The notes below the pieces were generated by a model, which ran no database searches, was not told where the DNA came from, and saw only the letters and a list, made by a program, of their open reading frames with translations. DNA of 21,412 nucleotides from the IMG/VR virus record IMGVR_UViG_3300025162_000197, positions 1-21,412 of that record; one strand, 5' to 3'. This document shows, in pieces, positions 6,197 through 12,991 of the stretch. Each line of letters starts with the position of its first letter. Positions within the stretch are counted from its first letter, which is position 1. Source of the stretch: a virus. The translations under genes and the position numbers were made by a program.

Positions 6197-7048
6197 ATGC
6201 AAATATCAGATAACAGTTTTGTAGTGTTAAGAAGAAAAATAATAAATTGGGAGTGGTACACCGACAATGATGTTAAGGCGCTTTTTTTACACTGCCTTTT
6301 AAGGGCTAATTTCGAGGACGATACATGGCGGGGTGTTCCTGTAAAACGTGGTCAATTTATTACAGGACTTTTCAAACTTCACGAAGAAACGGGAATATCC
6401 GTACAGACGTTGCGACGTTGCATAAAATGTCTAAAATCAACAAACGAAATAGTGGTACAGTCAACAAACAGGTTTTCATTGATAACAGTAGTTAAATATG
6501 AAAAATATCAAGGTAAGGTAACAAGCAAAACAACAAGCCAGCCAACAAACAACCAACAAACAACCAACAAACAACTAACAACGAGTAACAATATAAACAA
6601 TATAAACAATGGGAACAAGGGAGAGGGAAAGACATCACCCGAAGCCGAAAAACAATTGCCATCTAACGAGCTGGACACACAGGCACGTGAGGTTATGGCT
6701 TACTACGCAAAGAGGCGCAACAAGGTGGTTAAATCGTATGCGGGGTGGATTGATAACTTCAAATACTGGATTACCGAGGGCGGTTACACAGTTGTGGACA
6801 TTAAGCGGGCGATTGACGCTTTAGAAACAGGGCGATTTTGGGCAAAGGACGCAGACCTTACCTTAATTTTCCGCAGGTCAAATAAACAGGGTAAATGTGA
6901 TTATATTTGTGAGTTGCTTAACATAATGCCTGAATTTAAGACCCGAAAAGAGCAACTTGACTGGTTTGACCGTAACACTGGCGGGCTTACTGGCAACCAA
7001 ATGGTTGAGTACGGGGCTTTGAAAGGGGACGAACCCGCATATCGTTGA
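6197..7048 (+). CDS. Replication initiator / replisome organiser-like protein
   Basis: The 283-aa protein starts at ATG 6197 behind GAAAGGA. The open frame reaches back to GTG 6155, but that codon lies in the leader stem. The N-terminal domain (about 1-115) has the phage replisome-organiser winged-helix pattern: NWEWYTDNDVKALFLHCLL, VPVKRGQFITG and SVQTLRRCIKCL. A Thr/Asn/Gln-rich linker (about 116-155) follows. The C-terminal domain (from about 170) contains YYAKRRNK and FWAKDADLTLIFRRSNK, as in DnaD-like or phage initiator C-termini that recruit the helicase. The linker DNA contains three 11-bp iterons and an AT-rich stretch, a lambda-O-like layout. The primase-helicase follows directly. 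Confidence 0.75.
   Translation: MQISDNSFVVLRRKIINWEWYTDNDVKALFLHCLLRANFEDDTWRGVPVKRGQFITGLFKLHEETGISVQTLRRCIKCLKSTNEIVVQSTNRFSLITVVKYEKYQGKVTSKTTSQPTNNQQTTNKQLTTSNNINNINNGNKGEGKTSPEAEKQLPSNELDTQAREVMAYYAKRRNKVVKSYAGWIDNFKYWITEGGYTVVDIKRAIDALETGRFWAKDADLTLIFRRSNKQGKCDYICELLNIMPEFKTRKEQLDWFDRNTGGLTGNQMVEYGALKGDEPAYR
6530..6615. other. Candidate replication origin
   Basis: The iterons at 6542-6574 are followed by a directly repeated AT-rich AATATAAAC motif (6590-6609), all inside the coding sequence of the initiator. Iterons near the length of one helical turn beside an easily melted segment, inside the initiator gene, match the lambda O/ori plan. The call is inference from layout. Confidence 0.4.
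6542..6574 (+). repeat. Three tandem 11-bp iterons inside the initiator gene
   Basis: CCAACAAACAA occurs three times without mismatch at 6542-6552, 6553-6563 and 6564-6574. The 11-bp unit is not a multiple of three, so each copy is read in a different codon phase. This argues against a pure amino-acid-repeat origin. Confidence 0.8.
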
Positions 7049-7078
7049 CAAAGTGATAAAATTGTATAACTATATAAT
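7045..7078 (+). promoter_or_regulatory. Putative promoter before the primase-helicase
   Basis: TTGACA (7045-7050) overlaps the TGA stop of the initiator gene. Downstream are TATAAC (7065-7070) and a perfect TATAAT (7073-7078). Neither has an ideal 16-18 nt spacing (14 and 22), so the true -10 is uncertain. The distance from TTGACA to the TTAGTG leader motif equals that before gene 8869. Confidence 0.45.
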
Positions 7079-7087
7079 AGTATAAAA

Positions 7088-7101
7088 TTAGTGAAAGGAT
7101 A
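7088..7101 (+). repeat. Shared leader motif TTAGTGAAAGGATA, copy 1
   Basis: This leader, which includes the Shine-Dalgarno GAAAGGA, precedes the ATG at 7104. The same 14-mer precedes genes 8869 and 11989, and an 11-nt version precedes 13301. Confidence 0.7.
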
Positions 7102-7103
7102 AA

Positions 7104-8813
7104 ATGCCACTAACGAACCAAGAACTTACAAGGTACTACATTGAGCAACTAGGTTGGTCAATTTTCCCTATTGGATTTGATAAACGTCCCCTGTTTAAGT
7201 GGGAAGAATATCAGCACAAAAAATTAACATACGACGAATTCATGGACAAGGTGCGAGCCAACCAAGGCAAGGTTGGTGGTATCGCTGTTGTTACAGGTGA
7301 AATTTCGGGGCTTGCTGTTGTTGACGTGGACTTTAAGAACGGCGCTGTTGATATTTTGGACGGTAGCCCGACCGTAACATCAAAGACGGGTTCGGGTGGT
7401 CGCCACTACTTCTTTGCGTGGGAAAAGTACATACAAAACAAGGTAGGCTTTTTGCAGGGCATAGATTTTAGAGGTGATGGCGGTTACATCGTTTTGCCAC
7501 CATCAAACCACCCAAGCGGTACAAAGTACGAGTGGCTAAAATCACCCGAAGACCATGTAATTTTGAAAATGCCCGAAAACATTGCCTATGCTTTGGAGAA
7601 CGCAAGCGCAATGAACAAACCCCGTGTTGATTTTTCAGCCACTTACGATGTTGGAAATCGTAACGACACAATGACAAGTGCTATTGGTGTTTTGCTTAAA
7701 TACTTACCCGACCAACTTTGGTCAACCGACGCATACCCACTGATTAAAGCGTGGAATTTTGCCAACATGAACCCGCCATTACCTGAACAAGAGTTGCAGG
7801 CGTCATTTAACCAAGTGGCAAAAACCGAGATACGCAGGCGCAGTGGAATGTATGACGGGATTACTTTCAAAGACAGGCTAGGTTTAAGTGATGTTGACGC
7901 CCTGTTTGAAGAACCACAAGGTATAAAGACAGGTTTGCGAGGCTTTGATGGCACAACGGGTGGCTTTCGTGAGGGGCAACTCGCAATAATGGCAGGAGCA
8001 ACGGGAATGGGTAAATCGCTTTTTGCAATTAACCTGATGGTCAAACTTGCACAAAACGATATTCGGGTTTGCTTTATAGACTTGGAAAATGGGCAGACAT
8101 TAACGATGAAACGTGTTTTGGGAATACACACAGGTATGGGAACACGGCTGTTTAATAACAAAGCCAATAAAGTTAAGGCAATTGACGCAATGAAAATCTT
8201 TAACAACTTTGACTATCATTCCTACGAGTTCGGCTTGAAGACACTTGGCGTAAAAGACATTGTTGAAGTCATGGCTGAAAAGGTTAAAAACGGCGTAAAG
8301 GTTTTTTGTATTGACCCACTTCAAGCACTTGAATTTTCGCTTGATAGTGGCAAACAATTAAACGAAGAAGGCTTGCTTGTTAAAACATTTGCCGAGTTTG
8401 CAGTGCGTAACAGGGTTTCAATTGTTATTTGCCACCACTTGCGTAAATCGCAGAGCAACGGCAATTGGGTTTCACAAACAGATTTTGGCAAAGAAGACAT
8501 TGAACCTAAATATCGCATACCAACCATTGAAGACATCAAGGGAAGTTCAAAGATAACCGACTTTGCAACCGATGTGTGGGGCTTTGTTCGTAGTAAAGAG
8601 GGTAAGGACGCACGCACGAGGTCACAAACCCGCTTTGCTGTATTGAAATGCCGTGTCGCCCTTGGGGGTAATGCAACTTTTTACTTTGATGAAAACAGTA
8701 TGCGTTTTGTTGATAACGAAATGGATTTAACCACAACCGAAGACAACCTTTTTAACAAGGACGCAATAGCAATTTTGAACGAGCCTTTACTTGGAACACA
8801 AAAAGGGGCTTGA
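7104..8813 (+). CDS. Bifunctional PrimPol primase - DnaB-like helicase
   Basis: The protein has 569 aa. Residues 1-170 are a PrimPol-type (archaeo-eukaryotic primase) domain: VVDVD supplies Asp74 and Asp76 for metal binding, GSGGRHYFF carries His101, and DFRGDGGYIVLPPS is the third conserved block. Residues about 265-530 are a RecA/DnaB-like helicase with Walker A GATGMGKS (298-305), Walker B VFCIDPLQA (Asp404) and VICHHLRK as the switch segment. Combined enzymes of this type unwind DNA and prime synthesis at the phage fork. No phage polymerase is visible, so the host polymerase probably extends the primers. The gene follows the initiator and has its own promoter-like sequence and Shine-Dalgarno AAAGGA. 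Confidence 0.9.
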   Translation: MPLTNQELTRYYIEQLGWSIFPIGFDKRPLFKWEEYQHKKLTYDEFMDKVRANQGKVGGIAVVTGEISGLAVVDVDFKNGAVDILDGSPTVTSKTGSGGRHYFFAWEKYIQNKVGFLQGIDFRGDGGYIVLPPSNHPSGTKYEWLKSPEDHVILKMPENIAYALENASAMNKPRVDFSATYDVGNRNDTMTSAIGVLLKYLPDQLWSTDAYPLIKAWNFANMNPPLPEQELQASFNQVAKTEIRRRSGMYDGITFKDRLGLSDVDALFEEPQGIKTGLRGFDGTTGGFREGQLAIMAGATGMGKSLFAINLMVKLAQNDIRVCFIDLENGQTLTMKRVLGIHTGMGTRLFNNKANKVKAIDAMKIFNNFDYHSYEFGLKTLGVKDIVEVMAEKVKNGVKVFCIDPLQALEFSLDSGKQLNEEGLLVKTFAEFAVRNRVSIVICHHLRKSQSNGNWVSQTDFGKEDIEPKYRIPTIEDIKGSSKITDFATDVWGFVRSKEGKDARTRSQTRFAVLKCRVALGGNATFYFDENSMRFVDNEMDLTTTEDNLFNKDAIAILNEPLLGTQKGA

Positions 8814-8837
8814 CATTTAGTTATGTATGTTTACAAT
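8810..8837 (+). promoter_or_regulatory. Promoter TTGACA-16-TACAAT
   Basis: TTGACA (8810-8815) overlaps the stop of the helicase gene, and TACAAT (8832-8837) follows after 16 nt. Both elements are close to the sigma-70 consensus. Transcription would begin about 25 nt before ATG 8869. Confidence 0.65.
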
Positions 8838-8852
8838 TATATTAGTAATAAA

Positions 8853-8866
8853 TTAGTGAAAGGATA
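8853..8866 (+). repeat. Shared leader motif TTAGTGAAAGGATA, copy 2
   Basis: Identical to copy 1, and separated from TTGACA by the same 37 nt. It supplies the Shine-Dalgarno for ATG 8869. Confidence 0.7.
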
Positions 8867-8868
8867 CT

Positions 8869-9111
8869 ATGAACGATAAAAAATACATCATCATAAGCGA
8901 TGAAAAAATGACCGAACTATCCAAGGTCATTGTGAGTTTACAATCGTTCTTTGACTACTGGTCAAAGGGCGTAATAACAAATTCCAAATACCAAGAGGAC
9001 GTAAAACCGTTACTTGATAAAGCAGAGGCAATACTTGACGCCCACGACGGTGTTGCTAATTTGTGGGGAAAGGACGAACAATCAAATGGACAACAAAACC
9101 CAACAGCCTAA
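8869..9111 (+). CDS. Hypothetical protein, 80 aa
   Basis: This is a soluble, mainly helical and acidic protein with SLQSFFDYWSKG in the middle and KPLLDKAEAILDAHD after it. No family was recognised. It has its own promoter (8810-8837) and the shared TTAGTGAAAGGATA leader, and it heads the run of genes that ends with the Cas4/RecB-like nuclease. Its expression is therefore early and replication-linked by inference. The C-terminus overlaps the next start by 26 nt. Confidence 0.7.
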   Translation: MNDKKYIIISDEKMTELSKVIVSLQSFFDYWSKGVITNSKYQEDVKPLLDKAEAILDAHDGVANLWGKDEQSNGQQNPTA

Positions 9112-9310
9112 AAAAGATGTAACCACTTTAGAGATAAAGCACGAAATAAGCCCCGACACATACATCGTGGTTGAGTACGAAAATTGTGCCTTTAAGAACG
9201 CTTTTATTGCGCTTGGTTACACAAAAATAATGATTGAAGCAGACGAACTTATAAATTTTTATGCACTGACCAACTGGTTAAAAACAGAACTGGCGGAAAG
9301 GAAATTTTAA
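9086..9310 (+). CDS. Hypothetical protein, 74 aa
   Basis: The open frame extends upstream to 9014, but ATG 9086 is preferred: AAAGGA lies upstream (9070-9074), and the earlier stretch would overlap the neighbouring gene by about 100 nt. The protein alternates strands and helices (TYIVVEYENCAFKNAF, ADELINFYALTNWLK) and probably forms a small alpha/beta fold. No family was recognised. It lies 2 nt before the next gene in the same operon. Confidence 0.6.
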   Translation: MDNKTQQPKKDVTTLEIKHEISPDTYIVVEYENCAFKNAFIALGYTKIMIEADELINFYALTNWLKTELAERKF

Positions 9311-9312
9311 CT

Positions 9313-9543
9313 ATGGAAAAAATTAACACATTACACGAACCCGTGTTGAAGAAGTACGCAGGCGCTTTTTTGCAAAATTTGCCATTTATCATAATGGGCG
9401 TTGCGTTAGCGTCATGGATTTGGTTCTTGTTTTGGGACATTCACACAACAAGTTATGACAACGCAACCCGACCTTGTAGTTACTTTGCAAATTACACAAT
9501 CAAAAACGTGCCTTTGCGATGTGTAGCCGAGGTGTTGAAATGA
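9313..9543 (+). CDS. Small single-TM membrane protein
   Basis: The protein has 76 aa. Residues 1-22 are polar, a hydrophobic aromatic segment spans about 23-43 (LPFIIMGVALASWIWFLFW), and the C-terminal 33 residues contain two cysteines (Cys56 and Cys70 by count). With the TM near the N-terminus, an outside C-terminus with a possible disulfide is conceivable. AAAGGA precedes the ATG at 9 nt. The stop overlaps the start of the nuclease gene as ATGA. The function is unknown. A membrane protein inside a replication operon may anchor the replisome or act in exclusion, but nothing shows this. Confidence 0.65.
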   Translation: MEKINTLHEPVLKKYAGAFLQNLPFIIMGVALASWIWFLFWDIHTTSYDNATRPCSYFANYTIKNVPLRCVAEVLK

Positions 9544-10532
9544 TAGCCGAACACTGGAACAGGGTAAGTATCACAGAACGTGCGGAAAAAGAAGTCAAAA
9601 AGCGTGATTACATTACGTTTTCGGACGTGGGAAAAGCATTTTGTGACCGTTACTTGAAAATGGACGCAGAAAAGCCAAGCAATGAGTTCAGCGAAAGAAC
9701 CTTACGCATATTTGACGCAGGTAAAACCGTTGAAGAAACCGTAACCAAGGCGTTAATCAAGGCAGGAATACTAAACCAAAAGCAGAAGTTTGTTGAGATA
9801 CCCGAAACGCCCGATTGTTTGAAGCAACTTGGCTATCTTGATGTAACAGTCGGCGGTCACGCTGATTGGGACAAGGCGGTTGAAACAATAAACCGTCACC
9901 TTAACGATTACGGTATGAAGCCAACTGATAGTACCGAAGACAACAAGGCGCTTGCCATCATTGAGGGCTTACGCCAAGCATACCCAAACGGGATTGTTGA
10001 CGAAGTGCTTGTTGAAATCAAAAGCATTAACTCAATGGCATTTTGGGGCGCTAAAAACCGAGCAAGTGGCGGTGAGTTCATGGGCTATATTTGGAACAAG
10101 TTACAGTTGTTCGGTTACATGCGAGCCACGGGACTTACCAAAGGAATGTTGCTTTATGTTTCCCGTGACGATGGCGTTATGCAGGAAATCCCCGTGTTTT
10201 TGAATGACCCCGAACTTGCAAAGATTTACGACGAAGACACAAAGAAAATGACGCAGTATTACAGAACTCGCACAATGCCACCACTTGAAGCCGAAGTAAT
10301 TTGGGACGATAGGGCATTGAGATTTAACTTGAATTGGAAAGTTGAACGAAGTAATTATTTAACAAGGCTTTACGGTTACCCAACCGCAGACGAATTGGAA
10401 GCTAAAAACCACCAACTGCTTTTGGACTTAAACCGAGCATTGAAGCATGTGAAAGAGGGTAAAGTCAAAGAAGAAGACGTACCCCACATTAACAGATGGC
10501 GCATAGACCTGCTTGCACAACAGACGAAGTAA
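9540..10532 (+). CDS. Cas4/RecB-like PD-(D/E)XK exonuclease
   Basis: The protein has 330 aa from ATG 9540, which overlaps the preceding TGA and has GAGGTG upstream. The open frame reaches 9519. The nuclease core is visible as GHADW (Asp109, motif I), LVEIKS (Glu159-x-Lys161, motif II) and KLQLFGYMRATG (Gln189), followed by GMLLYVSRDD. This matches the RecB/Cas4 family, which degrades or trims DNA ends in recombination. The four-cysteine iron-sulfur cluster of true Cas4 is not evident. In phages such enzymes feed single-strand annealing or remodel replication intermediates. The gene lies between the replication genes and the ssDNA-binding candidate. Confidence 0.75.
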   Translation: MIAEHWNRVSITERAEKEVKKRDYITFSDVGKAFCDRYLKMDAEKPSNEFSERTLRIFDAGKTVEETVTKALIKAGILNQKQKFVEIPETPDCLKQLGYLDVTVGGHADWDKAVETINRHLNDYGMKPTDSTEDNKALAIIEGLRQAYPNGIVDEVLVEIKSINSMAFWGAKNRASGGEFMGYIWNKLQLFGYMRATGLTKGMLLYVSRDDGVMQEIPVFLNDPELAKIYDEDTKKMTQYYRTRTMPPLEAEVIWDDRALRFNLNWKVERSNYLTRLYGYPTADELEAKNHQLLLDLNRALKHVKEGKVKEEDVPHINRWRIDLLAQQTK

Positions 10533-10699
10533 AGCAGTATGTTCGTGAGCGTTGGGGCGAACCTTTTAACCCCGACGCTTATGACATTGATACTTTGTGG
10601 AACATCGCCAACACACTTGACTTTCAACATTGGCTGTTACATCAAAGGTTGGTTGCGCTTTGGGAAGTGATAAAAGATAGTTTTTGTAAAATGATTTAA
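10496..10699 (+). CDS. Hypothetical protein, 67 aa
   Basis: The short frame overlaps the end of the nuclease gene by 37 nt. The sequence is acidic and aromatic: QYVRERWGEPFNPDAYDIDTLW, then DFQHWLLHQRLVALW. The composition looks like a real folded helical protein. No clear Shine-Dalgarno precedes the ATG, so it is probably translated by coupling. No family was recognised. It is followed by a 213-nt gene-free stretch. Confidence 0.5.
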   Translation: MAHRPACTTDEVKQYVRERWGEPFNPDAYDIDTLWNIANTLDFQHWLLHQRLVALWEVIKDSFCKMI

Positions 10700-10703
10700 T
10701 GCG

Positions 10704-10862
10704 GGGCGGGTAGCCTGCCAAAGTGATTTGCAGGCAGTATTTATCCTACTGACTAACTACCCGCCCGTCACTAGGTCACTTTACACGAGCGGTTTACTGC
10801 TCAAAGTGTCTTTACAGGCTTGGTTGGTTCGTGTTTCTGCTTACTGACCATCGCCTGTAAGC
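10704..10862 (+). ncRNA. Candidate structured RNA with three-way junction
   Basis: P1 is GGGCGGGTAG (10704-10713) with CTACCCGCCC (10757-10766), 10 bp. It encloses P2 (10714-10718/10730-10734, extended by AAA/TTT over a bulged C and closed by a GTGA tetraloop) and P3 (CAGTA 10735-10739/TACTG 10747-10751), with no unpaired base between P1, P2 and P3. P4 follows: CACTTT 10777-10782/AAAGTG 10803-10808 stacked on GAGCGG/CTGCTC with a TTTA loop. P5 is TTACAGGC 10812-10819/GCCTGTAA 10853-10860. An alternative stem, GCTTAC/GTAAGC (10839-10844/10857-10862), competes with P5. It fills the gap 10700-10877. No known family was recognised, and no T-tract follows, so it is not a terminator. Confidence 0.5.
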
Positions 10863-10877
10863 ACATTTTGAAAATGC

Positions 10878-10906
10878 TTGACAAAGTTATATAGTTTTAC
10901 TATTAT
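10878..10906 (+). promoter_or_regulatory. Promoter TTGACA-17-TATTAT, leaderless geometry
   Basis: A perfect -35 TTGACA (10878-10883), a 17-nt spacer and TATTAT (10901-10906) place the -10 exactly 6 nt before ATG 10913. No Shine-Dalgarno is present between them. Confidence 0.7.
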
Positions 10907-10912
10907 ATAAAT

Positions 10913-11434
10913 ATGTTATTAGTAAACAGGGTATATAAATACAGTTTAATGGTTTTCGTTTTAGCGTCCTTGGTTTATTTTCATTACTCGCAAGACTACA
11001 TGAAAAAAGCCGACGCAATTATTCCCGAATTAGAAAAGCAAATAAAAGAACTTAAAACCCCGATTGAAGTTGTGGAAGTTGTTAATGCGTCTAACGTGTT
11101 GGACAGGTGGACGGGCGTTGCAAGTTACTACTACACAGGCGATGGTACAAATACAGGTGTAACCATGGCAAACGGTCACCCTTTGGACAATGGAACACCC
11201 ACGATAGCGTTTAACCATGCGCCCCTTGGAACAATGGTGCGGGTTAAAAACCTTGCTAACGGTATGGTTGTAACCGCAGAAGTTACAGACCGTGGCGGAT
11301 TTAATAAACGAGGTCGCAGAATATCGGGCATTGAGGGTGAAAACAATCTTGAACGTGTGGCTGATTTGAACGTGGCAACCAAAGAAGCCATCAAATGTAA
11401 TTCTTTATGCCAAGTGGAGATTGTAGAACTATGA
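10913..11434 (+). CDS. Membrane-anchored RlpA-like (double-psi beta-barrel) protein
   Basis: The protein has 173 aa. Residues 8-25 form a signal anchor (YSLMVFVLASLVYF), followed by a short coiled stalk (27-60) and an RlpA/3D-type domain (about 66-173). This domain has GVASYYYTGDG, NHAPLGTMVRVKNL (His102) and VTAEVTDRGGF (Asp126). RlpA proteins are lytic transglycosylases acting on glycan strands, and phage relatives help lysis or entry. Here the domain would sit outside the membrane on a tether. The gene is distant from the lysis cassette and has its own strong promoter, with the -10 6 nt from ATG, so expression may be early. The two cysteines near the end (CNSLC) are odd for the family. Confidence 0.75.
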   Translation: MLLVNRVYKYSLMVFVLASLVYFHYSQDYMKKADAIIPELEKQIKELKTPIEVVEVVNASNVLDRWTGVASYYYTGDGTNTGVTMANGHPLDNGTPTIAFNHAPLGTMVRVKNLANGMVVTAEVTDRGGFNKRGRRISGIEGENNLERVADLNVATKEAIKCNSLCQVEIVEL

Positions 11435-11841
11435 AATTAGGTAATGCTGAAAAAGATTATATAAGCACATTATCTTTTAACCTAAGCACGCTTTTGATAA
11501 CAGTATCAAAGGGTAGGGCGTGGTTTGAAATAGAGAAAGGCGTTAGTGTGAAAATTGCTGGCGTTTGTGAAGAAGATATAAAACAAGCGGGCGTTATTCA
11601 AATGATGTTTGGTAAAGAAGCGGGATTTGATAGCGGTTTTAATTGGGAAGATGTGCAGAAAGCTTTTAATTATTTTGATTGGGATATAGATATTGTTAAA
11701 GGGGTGGGCGGGGTGTCTTTTAATGGGGCAGATAGATTTTTAGTTGTTAGTGTTGCCTACTTGATGGGCGGAATGGATAGTAAAAAATATGCAGAATGTT
11801 ATCGTGAAGCACTAGAAAATGGGGAAAGGGTGTTTTTATGA
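11431..11841 (+). CDS. Hypothetical protein, 136 aa, atypical codon use
   Basis: ATG 11431 overlaps the RlpA stop as ATGA and has GGAG upstream. The open frame extends to 11407, but the coupled start is preferred. The protein looks like a small alpha/beta domain (GRAWFEIEKGVSVKIAG, FNWEDVQKAFNYFDWD, RFLVVSVAYLMGGMDS). No family was recognised. All nine Asp codons are GAT and five of six Asn codons are AAT, whereas neighbouring genes use GAC and AAC freely. This suggests a recent, separate origin. Confidence 0.65.
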   Translation: MKLGNAEKDYISTLSFNLSTLLITVSKGRAWFEIEKGVSVKIAGVCEEDIKQAGVIQMMFGKEAGFDSGFNWEDVQKAFNYFDWDIDIVKGVGGVSFNGADRFLVVSVAYLMGGMDSKKYAECYREALENGERVFL

Positions 11842-12005
11842 CTAATACAGCACCGTTCAAGCAACTGAAAAGGATTTTAGGCAAGGGTGTTATTAGTCTT
11901 GGTATTTTGAACCTGAAAGGCGTCCACATACTTACCGAAAAACAGTTTAACGAGGTAGTAAATAAAATTGTTAGTGAAAGGATAAAAAATGCAAAAAAAT
12001 CTTGA
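11838..12005 (+). CDS. Small hypothetical protein, 55 aa
   Basis: The frame starts at the ATGA overlap with the preceding gene and ends inside the next gene (overlap 17 nt). The peptide is basic and has a strand-then-helix look: VISLGILNLKGVHILTEKQF, then a lysine-rich helix. The coupling at both ends and the shared leader motif inside its 3' end support a real gene. The function is unknown. Confidence 0.55.
   Translation: MTNTAPFKQLKRILGKGVISLGILNLKGVHILTEKQFNEVVNKIVSERIKNAKKS
11971..11984 (+). repeat. Shared leader motif TTAGTGAAAGGATA, copy 3
   Basis: Identical to copies 1 and 2, but placed within the end of the 55-aa gene and without a TTGACA box in front. It serves as ribosome-binding site for ATG 11989. 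Confidence 0.65.
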
Positions 12006-12393
12006 ATATAAACCGATTGAGATAAAAGGCAACGGTGTTTATTGCTTTGATGACAAGTATAAACGCCCTATGAAAATGGGTTATTTGATTGACGATGTTT
12101 TCATCAAAGAGGTTGAAAGCAAGAACCGCATGCGGGTATTTGCAGGTTACGGTATACAAACCGAGGCAGTGAAGCTTTTTGAGGCAAACGGCATAAACAA
12201 AATCGTGGTCGTGGAAAAGGACACGGGCAAGTACCTTTGGTGCAACTCGTGTGATTGGGTAACTGGTAAATCAATGGATTATGGCAGAGGTAAACAAACA
12301 TTTCTTGCTGTCGGTCAACTTAAAGACTTGACCCAAGCAACAGGGGCAAACGCAGGTTGGGCAACCAAAGTGCTTATTGCCTTGAAAAAGTGA
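11989..12393 (+). CDS. Hypothetical protein, 134 aa
   Basis: The protein mixes strands and helices. Recognisable stretches are NGVYCFDDKYKRPMKMGYL, GYGIQTEAVKLFEANG and KIVVVEKDTGKYLWCNSCDW. A CNSC pair is present but no second pair, so a zinc site is unlikely. No family was recognised. Translation starts behind the shared TTAGTGAAAGGATA leader. It belongs to the accessory block between RlpA and the ssDNA-binding candidate. Confidence 0.7.
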   Translation: MQKNLEYKPIEIKGNGVYCFDDKYKRPMKMGYLIDDVFIKEVESKNRMRVFAGYGIQTEAVKLFEANGINKIVVVEKDTGKYLWCNSCDWVTGKSMDYGRGKQTFLAVGQLKDLTQATGANAGWATKVLIALKK

Positions 12394-12407
12394 GGGGGTG
12401 AAAAAAT

Positions 12408-12776
12408 ATGTGGACAACTAGAAAACAAAGAACAAAAAGAAAAGTAATGCCCAAAGATGTGTCGTTGATTTGGACATTAGCGCAAAAAGGTGTTAAGAAC
12501 ACCGTTATTACAGAGATTTACGGTTTTTCAAACGCTACTATCGCACGCATTAAGCACGCACAGGGCGACTTTGAAGTTTACCGTAATTTTATGATTAGTA
12601 ACTACAAGCCGTATCAAAAGCCCGTCGTAAAAGATGTTGCAATTGAAGTAGTAAAAACCCCTACAGCAGAACCAACAAATGCCCAACTGGCAGGTATGTT
12701 TGGCGAGATAAAACAGGCTTTGGAGCGCATAGAAGTAAAGTTAAGCGAACCTAAAAAGGGTTTGTTTGGGTTATAA
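12408..12776 (+). CDS. Putative helix-turn-helix DNA-binding protein
   Basis: The protein has 122 aa. A basic N-terminus (TRKQRTKRK) leads to LIWTLAQKGVKNTVITEIYG followed by FSNATIARIKHA (about residues 21-50). This matches a resolvase/terminase-type HTH with a second recognition helix. A proline-rich linker and a C-terminal coiled helix (IKQALERIEVKL) follow and may mediate oligomerisation. A strong GAGGGGGTG ribosome-binding site precedes the ATG. Role (regulator or DNA-remodelling protein) not determinable. Confidence 0.55.
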   Translation: MWTTRKQRTKRKVMPKDVSLIWTLAQKGVKNTVITEIYGFSNATIARIKHAQGDFEVYRNFMISNYKPYQKPVVKDVAIEVVKTPTAEPTNAQLAGMFGEIKQALERIEVKLSEPKKGLFGL

Positions 12777-12778
12777 CA

Positions 12779-12991
12779 ATGAACAAAATTAAATGTCCGC
12801 ATTGCGGAAACTACAAAATAATAACGAAGCTAGACGTGGCAGGTATTATCACGCTTGGTGGTTTTTTCCTTATACCGTTATTTGGTATTGGTTTGATTGT
12901 AATGCTTGTTGGCATAGTTTATTTCTTTGTTGTTAAACACGATTACAAGTGTTCAACATGTGGTTTTGAATGGAAAAAGGGGCAGGCATGA
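12779..12991 (+). CDS. Membrane zinc-ribbon protein (LITAF-like layout)
   Basis: The protein has 70 aa. Cys6-Pro-His-Cys9 and CSTC near residues 58-61 flank one hydrophobic segment (about 21-52, GIITLGGFFLIPLFGIGLIV...). Two CxxC knuckles split by a membrane-embedded stretch is the layout of LITAF-like domains, where both knuckles sit on the same membrane face and bind one zinc. Whether it is homologous or convergent cannot be told from sequence by eye. The stop overlaps the next start (ATGA), so it is coupled. The function is unknown. Confidence 0.6.
   Translation: MNKIKCPHCGNYKIITKLDVAGIITLGGFFLIPLFGIGLIVMLVGIVYFFVVKHDYKCSTCGFEWKKGQA

Noticed and set aside
7643-8206. 187-aa open frame on the - strand
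   Set aside because: It lies entirely opposite the primase-helicase gene, whose motifs are intact. It has no recognisable domain and is a shadow frame.
9540-10532. Cas4 of a CRISPR adaptation module
   Set aside because: No cysteine cluster, no Cas1/Cas2 and no array are nearby. It is a phage RecB/Cas4-type nuclease in a replication operon.
10704-10766. tRNA gene on the + strand (7-bp GGGCGGG/CCCGCCC acceptor followed by TA)
   Set aside because: The element is only 63 nt, the inner arms do not give D, anticodon and T stems, and no T-loop consensus or CCA-like end is present. A three-way-junction RNA explains the pairing better.
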